From Nitrospira sp. (lineage in GTDB: Bacteria; Nitrospirota; Nitrospiria; Nitrospirales; Nitrospiraceae), in contig JABFSU010000037.1 in NCBI GenBank assembly GCA_013140455.1, positions 62,001 to 126,000 on the forward strand: a DNA stretch of 64,000 nt, written 5' to 3'. Both the position numbers and the translations under genes were made by a program. The notes beneath the pieces were generated by a model, which saw only the letters and a list, made by a program, of their open reading frames with translations, made no database searches and was not told the DNA's origin. Each line of letters begins with the position of its first letter. Within the stretch, counting starts at the first letter, position 1. Shown here in pieces: positions 25,578 through 34,887 of the stretch.

Positions 25578-27044
25578 ATGGCACTACTAACTACGACAAC
25601 TGGACGTCGCATGATGGACGGGACCGCCCGAATATTTCTGGCGGAGCTGCTGTTCCCGCTCACGGCCCTTATCACGACGGGTTTCTTGACGAGACAGCTT
25701 GGGCCGCAAGGCTATGGGTTGCTGGCCCTGACGCTGACCACGATCATTTGGATCGAAAGTGCGATCAACTCATTTTTCACGAAGGCGACGATCAAGTTTG
25801 TCGGTGAAACGAACGATTGGAAACCGGTCGGTGCCATGGTCATTCGCCTCAGTCTGAAGATTGGGATTGTGGCGATGGTCCTTGTCTGGATTCTTGCCGC
25901 ACCGCTCAGCGCGCTGTTCAAAGAGCCGGATTTGGCATTCTATCTCCGCGTGTGCGCGCTCGATATTCCCCTGTTATGTGTCGGACAAGCCTATCGAAAC
26001 GTGTTGATTGGAATGGGCAATTACCGGGCTGGAGCAGCTGCCAGGGCTGGCCGCTGGCTAGTCAGGATGGGGCTCGTGGTGGTGCTTGTGCAGGCAGGCT
26101 TCTCCATCACGGGGGCATTGCTCGGTGTGATCGGTGCGTCGCTGACAGAGCTTCTGCTCAGCCGCTGGTATCTCGGAGAAGGGATGTTCAGCAAGCAAGT
26201 TCCGGTGCCTCTCCCGATTCAACGATACGGTGCGCTGCTGTTTCTCTCCTCGATCTGTCTCATCTTTTTCAACGGGATGGATCTGTTCATGCTCAAGATC
26301 CTCGGCGGGACGGCCACACAGGCCGGTATCTATAGTGCCGCTCAAAGCCTCTCACTCTTGCCCGGACTGTTTTCATGGACATTTTCATCGCTTCTTCTCG
26401 CCACGTTGAGCCGCCAGCTGGCGGACCGCCAACGGGACCGGGCGAGAGAACTCGCGCGCGATGCGATGCGTGTCACGATGTTTCTCATTCCGGTCGCGGC
26501 GATTATTGCGGGTGCGGCGCCGGAGATCGTGCAAGTCGTGTTCGGCGCCGCGTTTCTCCCCGCCGGCCCGCTGTTGGCGTTGTTGATTGTCGGAGCGGTC
26601 TCGAATGTGATGTTGATGGTGTCGATCACCATTATGACCGCGGCTGGTCTTCCGGCAAGAACGGTGACGTTTACGGCTCCGTTGGTTCTCTTGGCGTTGG
26701 TGGGACATCTTGTCCTGATTCCCCGGTTGGGACAGCAGGGTGCCGCGCTGGTGACTGTCGTGGTCTCCTCTCTTGGGGCGCTGGCTGCAGGGGCCGGTGT
26801 GTATACCTTGTGGACGGTGTGGCCACCGGTCGGAACCGTGATCCGTAGTCTGGCGGTCGGACTCGTTGTTGGGACAGCCTCACTGTGGTGGTCGACCCCC
26901 GGGGTACTCGTGTTTGCCAAGCTGGTATTGCTCGGGGTCATCAGTGTGCTCGGCTATTGGTGGATCGGGGAGTTCCGCCACGGGGAAATTGTCGCAGTGC
27001 GGTCGTTCTTAGGTCGAAAGGCACAGCCCATCCAGGTTGGATAA
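25578..27044 (+). CDS. Wzx-type polysaccharide flippase, copy 1
   Basis: A 488-aa polytopic protein with about 12-14 helices. It has the family start DGTARIFLAELLFPLTAL, the TRQLGPQGYGLLAL block and the KATIKFVGETNDW loop of oligosaccharide flippases. These export lipid-linked repeat units to the periplasm. Its closest relative here is the product of 55040-56515, with the same N-terminal blocks and near-equal length. An upstream SGNH gene is 59 bases away. A 22-bp palindrome lies in the gap after it. Confidence 0.88.
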   Translation: MALLTTTTGRRMMDGTARIFLAELLFPLTALITTGFLTRQLGPQGYGLLALTLTTIIWIESAINSFFTKATIKFVGETNDWKPVGAMVIRLSLKIGIVAMVLVWILAAPLSALFKEPDLAFYLRVCALDIPLLCVGQAYRNVLIGMGNYRAGAAARAGRWLVRMGLVVVLVQAGFSITGALLGVIGASLTELLLSRWYLGEGMFSKQVPVPLPIQRYGALLFLSSICLIFFNGMDLFMLKILGGTATQAGIYSAAQSLSLLPGLFSWTFSSLLLATLSRQLADRQRDRARELARDAMRVTMFLIPVAAIIAGAAPEIVQVVFGAAFLPAGPLLALLIVGAVSNVMLMVSITIMTAAGLPARTVTFTAPLVLLALVGHLVLIPRLGQQGAALVTVVVSSLGALAAGAGVYTLWTVWPPVGTVIRSLAVGLVVGTASLWWSTPGVLVFAKLVLLGVISVLGYWWIGEFRHGEIVAVRSFLGRKAQPIQVG

Positions 27045-27137
27045 GGCAAAAGGAAGAGAAGCAATTCCCCTGACAGATCTGCTGATACCAGAGGAGATAG
27101 TGTGCTGTGGAGCGATTGATGGTTCAGCTGGAACGAT

Positions 27138-27159
27138 GCTCTTGCCGACCGGCAAGAGC
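27138..27159. repeat. 22-bp near-perfect inverted repeat
   Basis: GCTCTTGCCG (27138-27147) and CGGCAAGAGC (27150-27159) are exact complements separated by AC. It lies in the 195-base gap between a flippase and a glycosyltransferase. There is no T-tract. It could be a regulator site, an attenuating hairpin or a recombination scar. Confidence 0.5.
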
Positions 27160-27239
27160 TGCACGGAAGAGGTGGTGCTCAGTTGAAGGAAGGCGTCAGG
27201 CCTCCCGGAGTCGGCATTGGATAGAGGGTGCGCACACTG

Positions 27240-28454
27240 ATGACTAGTGCAAAGATTCTCATTGCCTCGCTGGTTGACCCTGTCACGCACCCGGGTGGCG
27301 CAGGGGCCTATACCCGTGGCCTCGTTGCAGCGCTACGAAGTGGGAAAGACCAGTTTGATGTGGAATTAGTGGGGCCCCGGCATGCGCCACCGGGTTCGTG
27401 GTATCGCGTCCGGCAAGCCGTGTCGTTGGCTCAATCTTGTATTTCGAAGCTGCCGGCGAAAGTCTTGTTTGCGCGCCGGCATGAGTTGCGCGTAAGAGTT
27501 CGGGAAGCCGTCTCCTCTCGCCGGTTTGACGCGGTGCTCATTAATGGAGGCGACATGTTATGGGTCCGTGAAGAACTTCCGCCTCACTTGCCCACGGTGG
27601 TCGTTGCTCATAACCTGGAGCATCAGCTGCTGGACCAGCAACTCGCCGCCTGCCGTATCCTTTCGCCTCTGCTCAGCCGCGAGGTTGCCAAGCACCAGCG
27701 TTTTGAAATCAATGGCTTCCGCCGTGCCGGAGGAGTTGTTTTCGTGTCGGCAAGGGAAATGGCGTGGGCCAGAGCTTGCGTGTCTGGGCTGCGGGCGATA
27801 CATGTGCCGCCGCTCTTTTCAACGTGCCCGTCCTCCCGTGCTCCCCGGGCTGCTGGCCCGTTGCGTCTTGGGTATCTTGCGGATTTTTCCTGGTGGCCCA
27901 ATCGGCAAAACTGGTCGTGGTTGATCGAGGACGTTCTTCCTCGTGTGCGGCGTCCGTTGGAGATTCACGTATTTGGAAGAGGGAGCGAGCGGATACCGGT
28001 TCGTGAAGGCGTGGTCTGTCATGGAATGGTGCGCGATCTGGCCACGGTATGGAGGCATGCCGACATCATGGTCTGTCCGACTCATGCGGGCGCCGGTGTC
28101 AATATCAAGCTTGCCGAGAGTCTGCACAATCGAATGCCGGTGCTGGCTACGACGCAAGCCGTGGGCGGTTTTGCCTGTGCATCAGGACCGGGCCTCGTGG
28201 TTATCGATGGCGCAGAGAACTGGGCCGCCTTTTTGGATTCGCCTGGCGCAGAGCAATTGGCTGATCAGATACCCTCAGAGGAGTTGTGCGAGCAATTTAG
28301 CGTTGATCAGCATTCCGGGGCATTGCAACAGTTTGTTCGGGATACCATGCGAGAGGCCGGTTCCCGCAACGCGTACGCCGGACTTCCAGCACCGACTGCA
28401 TCGTCATCGTTGAGCGTGGCGTCCGTCGGCTCGTTCAACGCACCGTTGGACTGA
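27240..28454 (+). CDS. Glycosyltransferase family 4
   Basis: A 404-aa GT-B enzyme. The N-terminal donor-side loop GGAGAYTRGLVAAL and the VVVAHNLEHQLL segment precede a C-terminal Rossmann half. The nucleotide-sugar site there is THAGAGVNIKLAESLHNRMPVL, in which the usual E-x7-E pattern is altered. The ATG at 27240 is four codons inside a possible GTG start at 27228. A poorly conserved tail of about 50 residues ends it. Sugar specificity unknown. Confidence 0.82.
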   Translation: MTSAKILIASLVDPVTHPGGAGAYTRGLVAALRSGKDQFDVELVGPRHAPPGSWYRVRQAVSLAQSCISKLPAKVLFARRHELRVRVREAVSSRRFDAVLINGGDMLWVREELPPHLPTVVVAHNLEHQLLDQQLAACRILSPLLSREVAKHQRFEINGFRRAGGVVFVSAREMAWARACVSGLRAIHVPPLFSTCPSSRAPRAAGPLRLGYLADFSWWPNRQNWSWLIEDVLPRVRRPLEIHVFGRGSERIPVREGVVCHGMVRDLATVWRHADIMVCPTHAGAGVNIKLAESLHNRMPVLATTQAVGGFACASGPGLVVIDGAENWAAFLDSPGAEQLADQIPSEELCEQFSVDQHSGALQQFVRDTMREAGSRNAYAGLPAPTASSSLSVASVGSFNAPLD

Positions 28455-28534
28455 GCGTCCGGAGAGGGCATACGAAGCCTGTCCCTGAGAGAGGCCGTAC
28501 GAAAAGATTCGAGCTATTCTGAGGAGGCTATTGC

Positions 28535-29491
28535 ATGGCACGACAGACAACGGACGCAACGATAGCGAAGCTTTCCGTCATTGTTGTCTCCGACTACGCG
28601 GCAGGCGAAGAAAAATCATGGGAGGACCTCCGGCGTGCGTTACGGGCATGGGCGGAGCAAGAGGGCGCGCCAGCCGAGGAGCTCATCCTTGTCGAGTCGT
28701 CGCGATTCCAAGGCCGGATTCCAAGCGACGTAGTAGGGATGGTCTCTAATATGAAGGTGTTCTATGTCGATGCCGAGTCTTCGTATGAATTGAAGAACCG
28801 GGCAGTGGAAGCAGCCTCCGGCGACTGGGTCGCCATTGTCGATGCCGACTGCATCCCACACCGGTCGTGGCTGCGGGTGCTCCGCGCAGCCATTGCCGAG
28901 CATCCTGACGCCACGGCCGTCAGCGCCAGGACCGTCTACCCGGGCCGGTCGCGCATGGAGCGGATACTGGGTCTGTTGTCGCGGTCGTACCTTGATCCGG
29001 GACGTCGTGGTCCGACCCGCTTTATTTCCGGCAATGCAGCGGCGTTCCGACGCGAAGTCTATCGTCGCCATCCCCTTCCTGTCGGCATGGGAGCCTTTGC
29101 GTCCCGGATACAGTCGGAGGCTTTCCTGCGAGACAGCGAGACTCTATGGTTCGACCCGGAGCTGGTAGTCGTACACGATTTTGAAGGGTGGCCGATGGAG
29201 TGGGACATCCGGCGCAATCTTGGTTATGGCACCGTCATCACTCGGCTGCGCGATGACCGCTTGCCGTATGCCCGGCTCATTCGTGCCGGCGTCATGGCCA
29301 TTCCGTTGATCGTGGCCGGCAAAACTTTCGACGGCATTCGCGATTGTCTTCGGTGCTTTCGCCACTACGACGTGAGGCTGCACGAGTTACCGCTGGCCCT
29401 GGCACTGACCGTGGTGACGCACGTTGCCGAAATCCCTGGGATGCTGGCTGCCTACCGCGGTCAGGCGATTGCGGGGAGCCAGTATCGGTAG
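28535..29491 (+). CDS. Glycosyltransferase family 2
   Basis: A 318-aa GT-A enzyme. The DAD motif sits in WVAIVDADCIPHRSW, and GPTRFISGNAAAFRREVY is the acceptor-side block. The N-terminal segment LSVIVVSDYAAGEEKSWED is unusual for GT2, with an insert after the first strand. The C-terminus holds a hydrophobic region (about 245-300). Strong ribosome site GAGGAGG. It sits between two GT4 genes reading the same way. Confidence 0.8.
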   Translation: MARQTTDATIAKLSVIVVSDYAAGEEKSWEDLRRALRAWAEQEGAPAEELILVESSRFQGRIPSDVVGMVSNMKVFYVDAESSYELKNRAVEAASGDWVAIVDADCIPHRSWLRVLRAAIAEHPDATAVSARTVYPGRSRMERILGLLSRSYLDPGRRGPTRFISGNAAAFRREVYRRHPLPVGMGAFASRIQSEAFLRDSETLWFDPELVVVHDFEGWPMEWDIRRNLGYGTVITRLRDDRLPYARLIRAGVMAIPLIVAGKTFDGIRDCLRCFRHYDVRLHELPLALALTVVTHVAEIPGMLAAYRGQAIAGSQYR

Positions 29492-29513
29492 GTACGGGGA
29501 GGCAGGTTCACGG

Positions 29514-30653
29514 ATGAGAATCGCGATCGATTTTACAGCGTTCATTCCTCAGATGACGGGGATAGATACGTACATGAAACAGTTGGTGTCGAACCTCGCG
29601 AAGGTCGATCGAACCAATCAGTACAGGATCTACCATAATCATGAGGATCGCCGTATTTTTGCCGACAACCTTCCCGGGAATTTTTCACACAGATCCCTCA
29701 GTGCACGACCTCGACTGCTCCGCCTCATCTCTCAGCAGGGAATGTTGCCTGTCGCGGCCTCCGGCTGGAAGGCGGACGTTGTGCATTCCCCATCATTCAT
29801 CATGCCCTATCTACGAGGGGCGGCACGACATGTGCTGACGGTTCATGACATGACGTCGTTCTCGCATCCGCATTGTCACATTGCATTGCGTCGAAGCTGG
29901 CTGTACCGGCGAATGGTGCTGGCGAGTATCAGGAGGGCGGATGTGGTGGTGGTTCCTTCGCAGGCCACACGACAAGCGATGTTTGAATTTCTCCCCGACC
30001 TCGAACCTGATCGCATTCATGTGACCGTGCCGGGGATAGGCGACGAGTTCCGACCCTGTGACCCTGCCTCTGTCCGGGACGTCGTGACGCGACGGATGCT
30101 CCCAGAGCCCTACATCCTCTATGTCGGCACCCTTGAGCCGCGAAAGAATATTCCGGCGTTGGTCGAAGCGTATCGGCGGCTTGTCGAGGCAGGAGCCATC
30201 AAAGAGTATCTGGTGCTTGCCGGCAAACTGGGCTGGGGGTATGAGGCGTTGCTGAAACAGATCAGTGTGCCGGCTTTGCGCGGGAAAGTGCACCTCGCCG
30301 GCTATGTGGATCAGAAGGATCTTCCCGCTGTGTATGCGGGTGCCAGACTTTTTGTCTATCCCTCCCTCCACGAAGGCTTCGGGTTTCCCCCGCTGGAGGC
30401 CATGGCGTGCGGCGTGCCGGTGATCAGCTCCAGATCTTCATCGCTGGCCGAGAATCTCGAGGGGGCGGCTGAACTCGTTGCACCGGACGACATCGCGGGG
30501 TTGGCCGATGCGATGCAGCGTCTGCTGACAGACGATACGCTGCGGGCCAAACGGCAAGGACAGGGATTAGAACAGGCCCGCCAATACCGGTGGGAGCAGA
30601 CCGCGAGGGAGACGGTGAAGAGCTATCAAGCGGCCATGGAAATGGCGCGGTGA
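29514..30653 (+). CDS. Glycosyltransferase family 4
   Basis: A 379-aa GT-B enzyme. It opens MRIAIDFTAFIPQMTGIDTYMKQL, has the hinge block YILYVGTLEPRKNIPALVEAY and the donor-site loop HEGFGFPPLEAMACGVPV with the two glutamates of the E-x7-E motif. It resembles mannosyl- or rhamnosyltransferases of the GT4 group, but specificity is not certain. The ATG at 29514 follows GGGGAGG; an earlier in-frame codon at 29424 overlaps the previous gene. Its stop overlaps the next start as TGATG. Confidence 0.87.
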   Translation: MRIAIDFTAFIPQMTGIDTYMKQLVSNLAKVDRTNQYRIYHNHEDRRIFADNLPGNFSHRSLSARPRLLRLISQQGMLPVAASGWKADVVHSPSFIMPYLRGAARHVLTVHDMTSFSHPHCHIALRRSWLYRRMVLASIRRADVVVVPSQATRQAMFEFLPDLEPDRIHVTVPGIGDEFRPCDPASVRDVVTRRMLPEPYILYVGTLEPRKNIPALVEAYRRLVEAGAIKEYLVLAGKLGWGYEALLKQISVPALRGKVHLAGYVDQKDLPAVYAGARLFVYPSLHEGFGFPPLEAMACGVPVISSRSSSLAENLEGAAELVAPDDIAGLADAMQRLLTDDTLRAKRQGQGLEQARQYRWEQTARETVKSYQAAMEMAR

Positions 30654-31615
30654 TGAGGCCACGGATGAGTGCGGCGACTGACCGAACAGCAGGCATGCGG
30701 ACGACAGGAAGGGATCGTGGCGCCAGGGTCCCTCTGTCCGTGGTCATCGCGACAACCAAGGCCTGGCCGGAGATCAAACCGTGCCTCGATTCGCTTCACG
30801 ACCAGGCTCAAGCGGTCGGGGCCGAAGTGTTGGTAGGCGATGGGCATGGCGAGGGATTGCCACCCGATGTGGCTAGGCGTTATCCGGAAGTGAAGTGGAT
30901 CACATGGCCCGGCGGGTCGGTATTCTCCTTGCGCGAACTCGCAATGATCCAAGCCTGTGGTGAGGTGGTGGCGGTAACGGAGGATCATTGCACGGTCGGG
31001 TCAGGGTGGTGCGAGCGCATGTTGAAGGCGCATCGAAATCATCCTGAAGCTGCAGCGGTCGGCGGTGTCGTTGAAAATGGGGCGACCGCCCGACTCATTG
31101 ACTGGGCCAATTTTCTGATCGTATTCGGACCGTTCACCGCGCCGATTGAGAACGGCGAACAACCGGTCATTTCACTGCAGGCCAACATCTCGTACAAGCG
31201 GCGGGTTGTTCCGCGGGAGATGTCTCGACTCGGCATGATGGAATTCTTATTCAATCGCCAATTGCACGAACAGGGGGAAATCCTTATCGCAGACGATCAA
31301 CTCATTGTCTCGCATAACCAGACATGGGGATTCTGGGGAACATTTGCGGCCCATTTCCACAATGGCCGTTCGATTGCGGGATTTCGCCTGCAACGGATGT
31401 CCTGGATGGAGCGGCTCATGCGACTCGGAGGCTGCGCCATTTTGCCGGTCTATCTATTGTGGGTGACTCAGGGCCCGGTGATGCGAAAGCGTCGACTGTT
31501 GAAGCCCGCGTTGGCAAGTTTGCCCCTGACGGCGCTGGTGGTGACCTGCCACGCCGTCGGCGAGTTCGTCGGCTATATCTTCGGCCCGGGCAACAGCCCG
31601 CAGCAGCTTGTCTAG
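30653..31615 (+). CDS. GT2-like glycosyltransferase with EDH motif, copy A
   Basis: A 320-aa GT-A protein, the most diverged of four paralogues in this locus. The metal site normally reading DXD is VTEDHCTVGSGW (Glu110, Asp111, His112). It then has the shared block AAAVGGVVENGA, the ISYKRRVV segment and a C-terminal hydrophobic region ending FVGYIFGPGNS. The start overlaps the preceding stop (TGATG), so translation is coupled. Related proteins are at 32716-33699, 35798-36775 and the C-terminal half of 40549-42777. A canonical GT2 role is likely but unproven. Confidence 0.72.
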   Translation: MRPRMSAATDRTAGMRTTGRDRGARVPLSVVIATTKAWPEIKPCLDSLHDQAQAVGAEVLVGDGHGEGLPPDVARRYPEVKWITWPGGSVFSLRELAMIQACGEVVAVTEDHCTVGSGWCERMLKAHRNHPEAAAVGGVVENGATARLIDWANFLIVFGPFTAPIENGEQPVISLQANISYKRRVVPREMSRLGMMEFLFNRQLHEQGEILIADDQLIVSHNQTWGFWGTFAAHFHNGRSIAGFRLQRMSWMERLMRLGGCAILPVYLLWVTQGPVMRKRRLLKPALASLPLTALVVTCHAVGEFVGYIFGPGNSPQQLV

Positions 31616-31631
31616 AGGAGTCCCGTCGTAT

Positions 31632-32699
31632 ATGCGAAACCCGCTTAGAGTTGGCGTCATCGGCTGCGGCTGGTTTGCGCAGGCCGTGCATCTGCCGATC
31701 CTGAGGCGTTTGTCCGGGGTGGAACTCATCGCGCTCGCGGAGCCTGATTCCGATCGGCGGCAAGCGGCCAGTCGATGGGTGCCGACGGCACTGGCCCATG
31801 CTGATTATCGTGACCTGCTGAACATGCGGGACCTCGACGCGGTCATCGTGAGCGTGCCGACCGCGTCCCATGCTGAGGTAGCGATCGCAGCCATGCAACA
31901 GGGGAAACACGTCTATCTCGAAAAACCGATCGCGACAAGTGTGGCCGAAGCCGACCAAGTCATCAAGGCATGGAAGGAAGCCGGAGTTGTGGGAATGGTC
32001 GGGTTCAATTATCGCTTCAATGCGCTCCATGAGGCCGCGCGGCGTCACCTGTATGCGGGCCGCCTCGGACGACTGGTCGAAGTCCGTTCGGTGTTCTCAA
32101 CTCCGCCTCGCGACATGCCCGCTTGGAAACAGCACCGTTCAACCGGCGGGGGCGTCTTGCTTGACCTCGCTTCCCATCATATCGATCTCATTCGGTTCCT
32201 GTTTCAGCAGGAAATTCAAGCGGTACAGGCGGACATTGATTCCTGCCGAACGGACCAGGATACGGCCAGCCTTGATCTTCAACTGATCGACGGGCTGAAG
32301 GTGCGATCCTGTTTTTCTCTCTGCGCGCGAGATGAGGATCGATTCGAGATCGACGGACAGATGGGGAGCGTAACAGTCGATCGATATCGGTCTTTGAGCG
32401 CCGAAATTGCGGCACGAAACCATCAGCCGACTCGTATCGGTCGCATCGCAAACATCCTGACGTCACCCGCTCAAATATCCTACTTATGGCAAAAATGGCG
32501 ATCGCCCTGGCATGAGCCGTCGTACCGGCGCTCGTTGCAGGCCTTCGTCTCCGCTGTTCGAGGCCGTCAGGTCGCGTCTCCCGACCTGACGGACGGCTAC
32601 CGCTGCTTAGAGGTGATTTGCGCGGCGGAACAATCAGCCCGAACCGGGCGGCCGGTTTCGGTGGCGCGTTCGGCAGAGGGCTCACAAAAAGGCGCATGA
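31632..32699 (+). CDS. Gfo/Idh/MocA oxidoreductase, copy 1
   Basis: A 355-aa NAD(P)-dependent oxidoreductase. The nucleotide fold is VGVIGCGWFA (11-16 for GCGWFA), and the catalytic lysine block is GKHVYLEKPIATS. The GGGVLLDLASHHIDLIRFLF segment carries the usual active-site His. In glycan loci such enzymes oxidise or reduce nucleotide sugars at C2 or C3. AGAGGAG upstream fixes the ATG at 31632. A second, diverged copy is at 49367-50446. Confidence 0.85.
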   Translation: MRNPLRVGVIGCGWFAQAVHLPILRRLSGVELIALAEPDSDRRQAASRWVPTALAHADYRDLLNMRDLDAVIVSVPTASHAEVAIAAMQQGKHVYLEKPIATSVAEADQVIKAWKEAGVVGMVGFNYRFNALHEAARRHLYAGRLGRLVEVRSVFSTPPRDMPAWKQHRSTGGGVLLDLASHHIDLIRFLFQQEIQAVQADIDSCRTDQDTASLDLQLIDGLKVRSCFSLCARDEDRFEIDGQMGSVTVDRYRSLSAEIAARNHQPTRIGRIANILTSPAQISYLWQKWRSPWHEPSYRRSLQAFVSAVRGRQVASPDLTDGYRCLEVICAAEQSARTGRPVSVARSAEGSQKGA

Positions 32700-32715
32700 A
32701 ATGCGGGAGGTACCG

Positions 32716-33699
32716 ATGATTCAAAGGCTCGAACCTGCCATGTCGGTCGTCATGGTGTCGCTCGACAGTTATGAGCGAATTCGTCGCACGATGACCGCTC
32801 TGAAGACCCAGACGGCAAAAAGTCGGCTAGAGATCGTCATTGTTGCCCCATCGAGAGCCGTGCTGAATCCTGACGAAGCCGATCTCCGAGAGTTCCTCTG
32901 CTACCAGGTCGTTGAAGTTGGTCCGATTCGATCGACAGGGGGAGCCATCGCGGCCGGTTTCCAACGGGCGCGCGCGCCCGTGGTCGGCTATGCCGAGGAA
33001 CACTCCTACCCTTTCCCGACCTGGGCCGAAGCGCTGTTGCTCGCGCATGAAAAGCCGTGGGCCGCCGTCGGCGCGGCAATCGTAAACGCCAACCCCGGCA
33101 CCATGATCAGCTGGGCCAATCTCTTTACCGACTTTGGCCCGTCAGTTCACCCAGCCATCGCAGGTGTCATCTCCCACTTGGCCTGGCATCACGGCAGTTA
33201 CAAGCGCGAGCTGCTTTCGGGCTATGACGCGGAACAGCTCCAGCGTTTCTTGGAAACAGAAGGGTTCCTCCATCAGGCTCTCCAGGAGAGGGGGTACGAG
33301 CTGTACTTTGAGCCGGCGGCGAAGTCCAACCATGTGAACGTGTCCACCCTTGGTTCTCTCATACGATGCGAGTTTGTGGGCGGCCGGTTGTTTGGGGCGG
33401 CCCGCGTGCGCCACAACCAATGGTCGATGGCCCGGCGGCTCCTCTATATTTTCGGAAGCCCACTGATTCCGGTCTTGCGTTTACGGCGGACCTTGCAAGA
33501 GGTTCGACGGGCCGGACAGTTCGACAAACTCTTTCCCAGGATCCTGCCGGGGATAGTCACGGCGCTGGTGGCACACTGTTTTGGAGAGATTGCCGGGTAC
33601 GCTCTTGGAGCAGGAGATGCCGCTTGGCAGCGCGTTCCGTGCGAGCTGAATCGCTGCGAATTCCTGAGAGCGTCCGAGAGAAACGGAGCAAGCGGTTAA
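32716..33699 (+). CDS. GT2-like glycosyltransferase with E(E/D)H motif, copy B
   Basis: A 327-aa protein. It begins MSVVMVSLDSYERIRRTM and has YAEEHSYPFPTW (Glu94, Glu95, His96) where canonical GT2 enzymes carry DXD. The blocks KPWAAVGAAIVNANP, GSYKRELL and GYELYFEPAAKSNHVN are shared with copies C and D. The C-terminus holds hydrophobic segments around LLYIFGSPLIPVLR and GEIAGYALGAGDA. The ATG at 32716 follows GGGAGG; an ATG at 32701 is possible. Confidence 0.77.
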   Translation: MIQRLEPAMSVVMVSLDSYERIRRTMTALKTQTAKSRLEIVIVAPSRAVLNPDEADLREFLCYQVVEVGPIRSTGGAIAAGFQRARAPVVGYAEEHSYPFPTWAEALLLAHEKPWAAVGAAIVNANPGTMISWANLFTDFGPSVHPAIAGVISHLAWHHGSYKRELLSGYDAEQLQRFLETEGFLHQALQERGYELYFEPAAKSNHVNVSTLGSLIRCEFVGGRLFGAARVRHNQWSMARRLLYIFGSPLIPVLRLRRTLQEVRRAGQFDKLFPRILPGIVTALVAHCFGEIAGYALGAGDAAWQRVPCELNRCEFLRASERNGASG

Positions 33700-33825
33700 G
33701 GCGGGTGTGAAGGTTGCGGTCAGATGAATCCTCGTTAGGGCACAGAAGAGCCGGGGGGACTAAAGTCATGTTGCACACCGATGGTTAGGCCGGAGCCACC
33801 CGGCTGTGAAACGAGAATAGGCTTT

Positions 33826-34887
33826 ATGAAATCTTCAACTCGACCGGTCGGCCAGAAGCCGGCGATCACGTTCTGTTATCGAGGGTTTGCCGCGAATTTC
33901 GGGATACGCCATGTGGTGGCGTCGATCCTTGAACAGGCCGGATACGATGTGAAGCAGATTAAAGATGGACCGGCCGATTTCTCCACGGAGAGCGTGGTGT
34001 GGATCTGGGGAAATACCAATTGGTATCCGGGTCTTTATGCACAACTCACGGCCATGCCTCGAGTGCATCGGCCTCTGGTCGTGCTGTGGCATACGGAACC
34101 TCTCCCGCCTCCCAGGGCCGCCGGATTGCCCTGGCCGCGACTGAATTGGTGGGAAGCGGCAAAGCTTCTGCTTCGCGATTCCAATGCAACGGATGTCTAC
34201 ACGAACTATCTCGTCTTGCGTCGCTGGGTCAAGCAGGGGATTCCAGATGTGCTCGTGGCTCCTACGTTGGGGCGCTGCGGGTTTCTCTCCGAGCGAGGCA
34301 TTAGGGCTGACTGGGTGCCGTTAGGGTACGAGCCTTCATGTGGTCGCGATTTGGGGTCGGACAGGGATATCGAGGTGTTGTTTCTTGGCGCCCAGGATGT
34401 GCCCCGCCGGAATCGACTCTTGCGAGGTCTGCGCAAGAAAGGAATTCGGATACAGGCGGCAGGCAGTTACGTTGATCCGGGCTGTTGGGGAGAAGAACGG
34501 ACGAAATTGTTGAACCGGACGAAGATCCTGCTCAATCTGGCCAGGACCCCGGGGGAGTTTCCCGACCTCCGGTTGATCCTGGGGATGGCGAACAAGGCGC
34601 TGGTCCTATCCGAGCCGATCTACCGACCAGACCCGTTTGTGTCCGGACGGCATTTTGTCAGTTCCCCGATAGGCGAGATGCCCGGAATAATTCGGTACTA
34701 CCTGGCTCACGATGCGGAGCGAGCTGCCATCAGCGAACGGGCGCATCGACTGATTACCCAGGACGTCACCATGGAGGCATCGGTACGCCGCATTCTTGAT
34801 CTCATTTCAACGCGCGCAAATCAGCGCGCAGCGGTCGAATCGGCCGTGCGAATCAAGCGCCCCTTGAGACACCATGAAGTTGACTGA
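33826..34887 (+). CDS. CgeB-like GT-B glycosyltransferase
   Basis: A 353-aa protein without an N-terminal GT4 signature. The C-terminal half has IEVLFLGAQDVPRRNRLL, then KILLNLARTPGEFPDLRLILGMANKAL and a short helical end with VRRILDLI. This is the layout of the CgeB / Glyco_trans_1_2 group. The N-terminal half begins ITFCYRGFAANFGIRHVV. Start is uncertain: ATG 33781 and 33826 are both in frame and neither has a good ribosome site. The 14-base overlap with the next gene suggests coupling. Substrate unknown. Confidence 0.68.
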   Translation: MKSSTRPVGQKPAITFCYRGFAANFGIRHVVASILEQAGYDVKQIKDGPADFSTESVVWIWGNTNWYPGLYAQLTAMPRVHRPLVVLWHTEPLPPPRAAGLPWPRLNWWEAAKLLLRDSNATDVYTNYLVLRRWVKQGIPDVLVAPTLGRCGFLSERGIRADWVPLGYEPSCGRDLGSDRDIEVLFLGAQDVPRRNRLLRGLRKKGIRIQAAGSYVDPGCWGEERTKLLNRTKILLNLARTPGEFPDLRLILGMANKALVLSEPIYRPDPFVSGRHFVSSPIGEMPGIIRYYLAHDAERAAISERAHRLITQDVTMEASVRRILDLISTRANQRAAVESAVRIKRPLRHHEVD

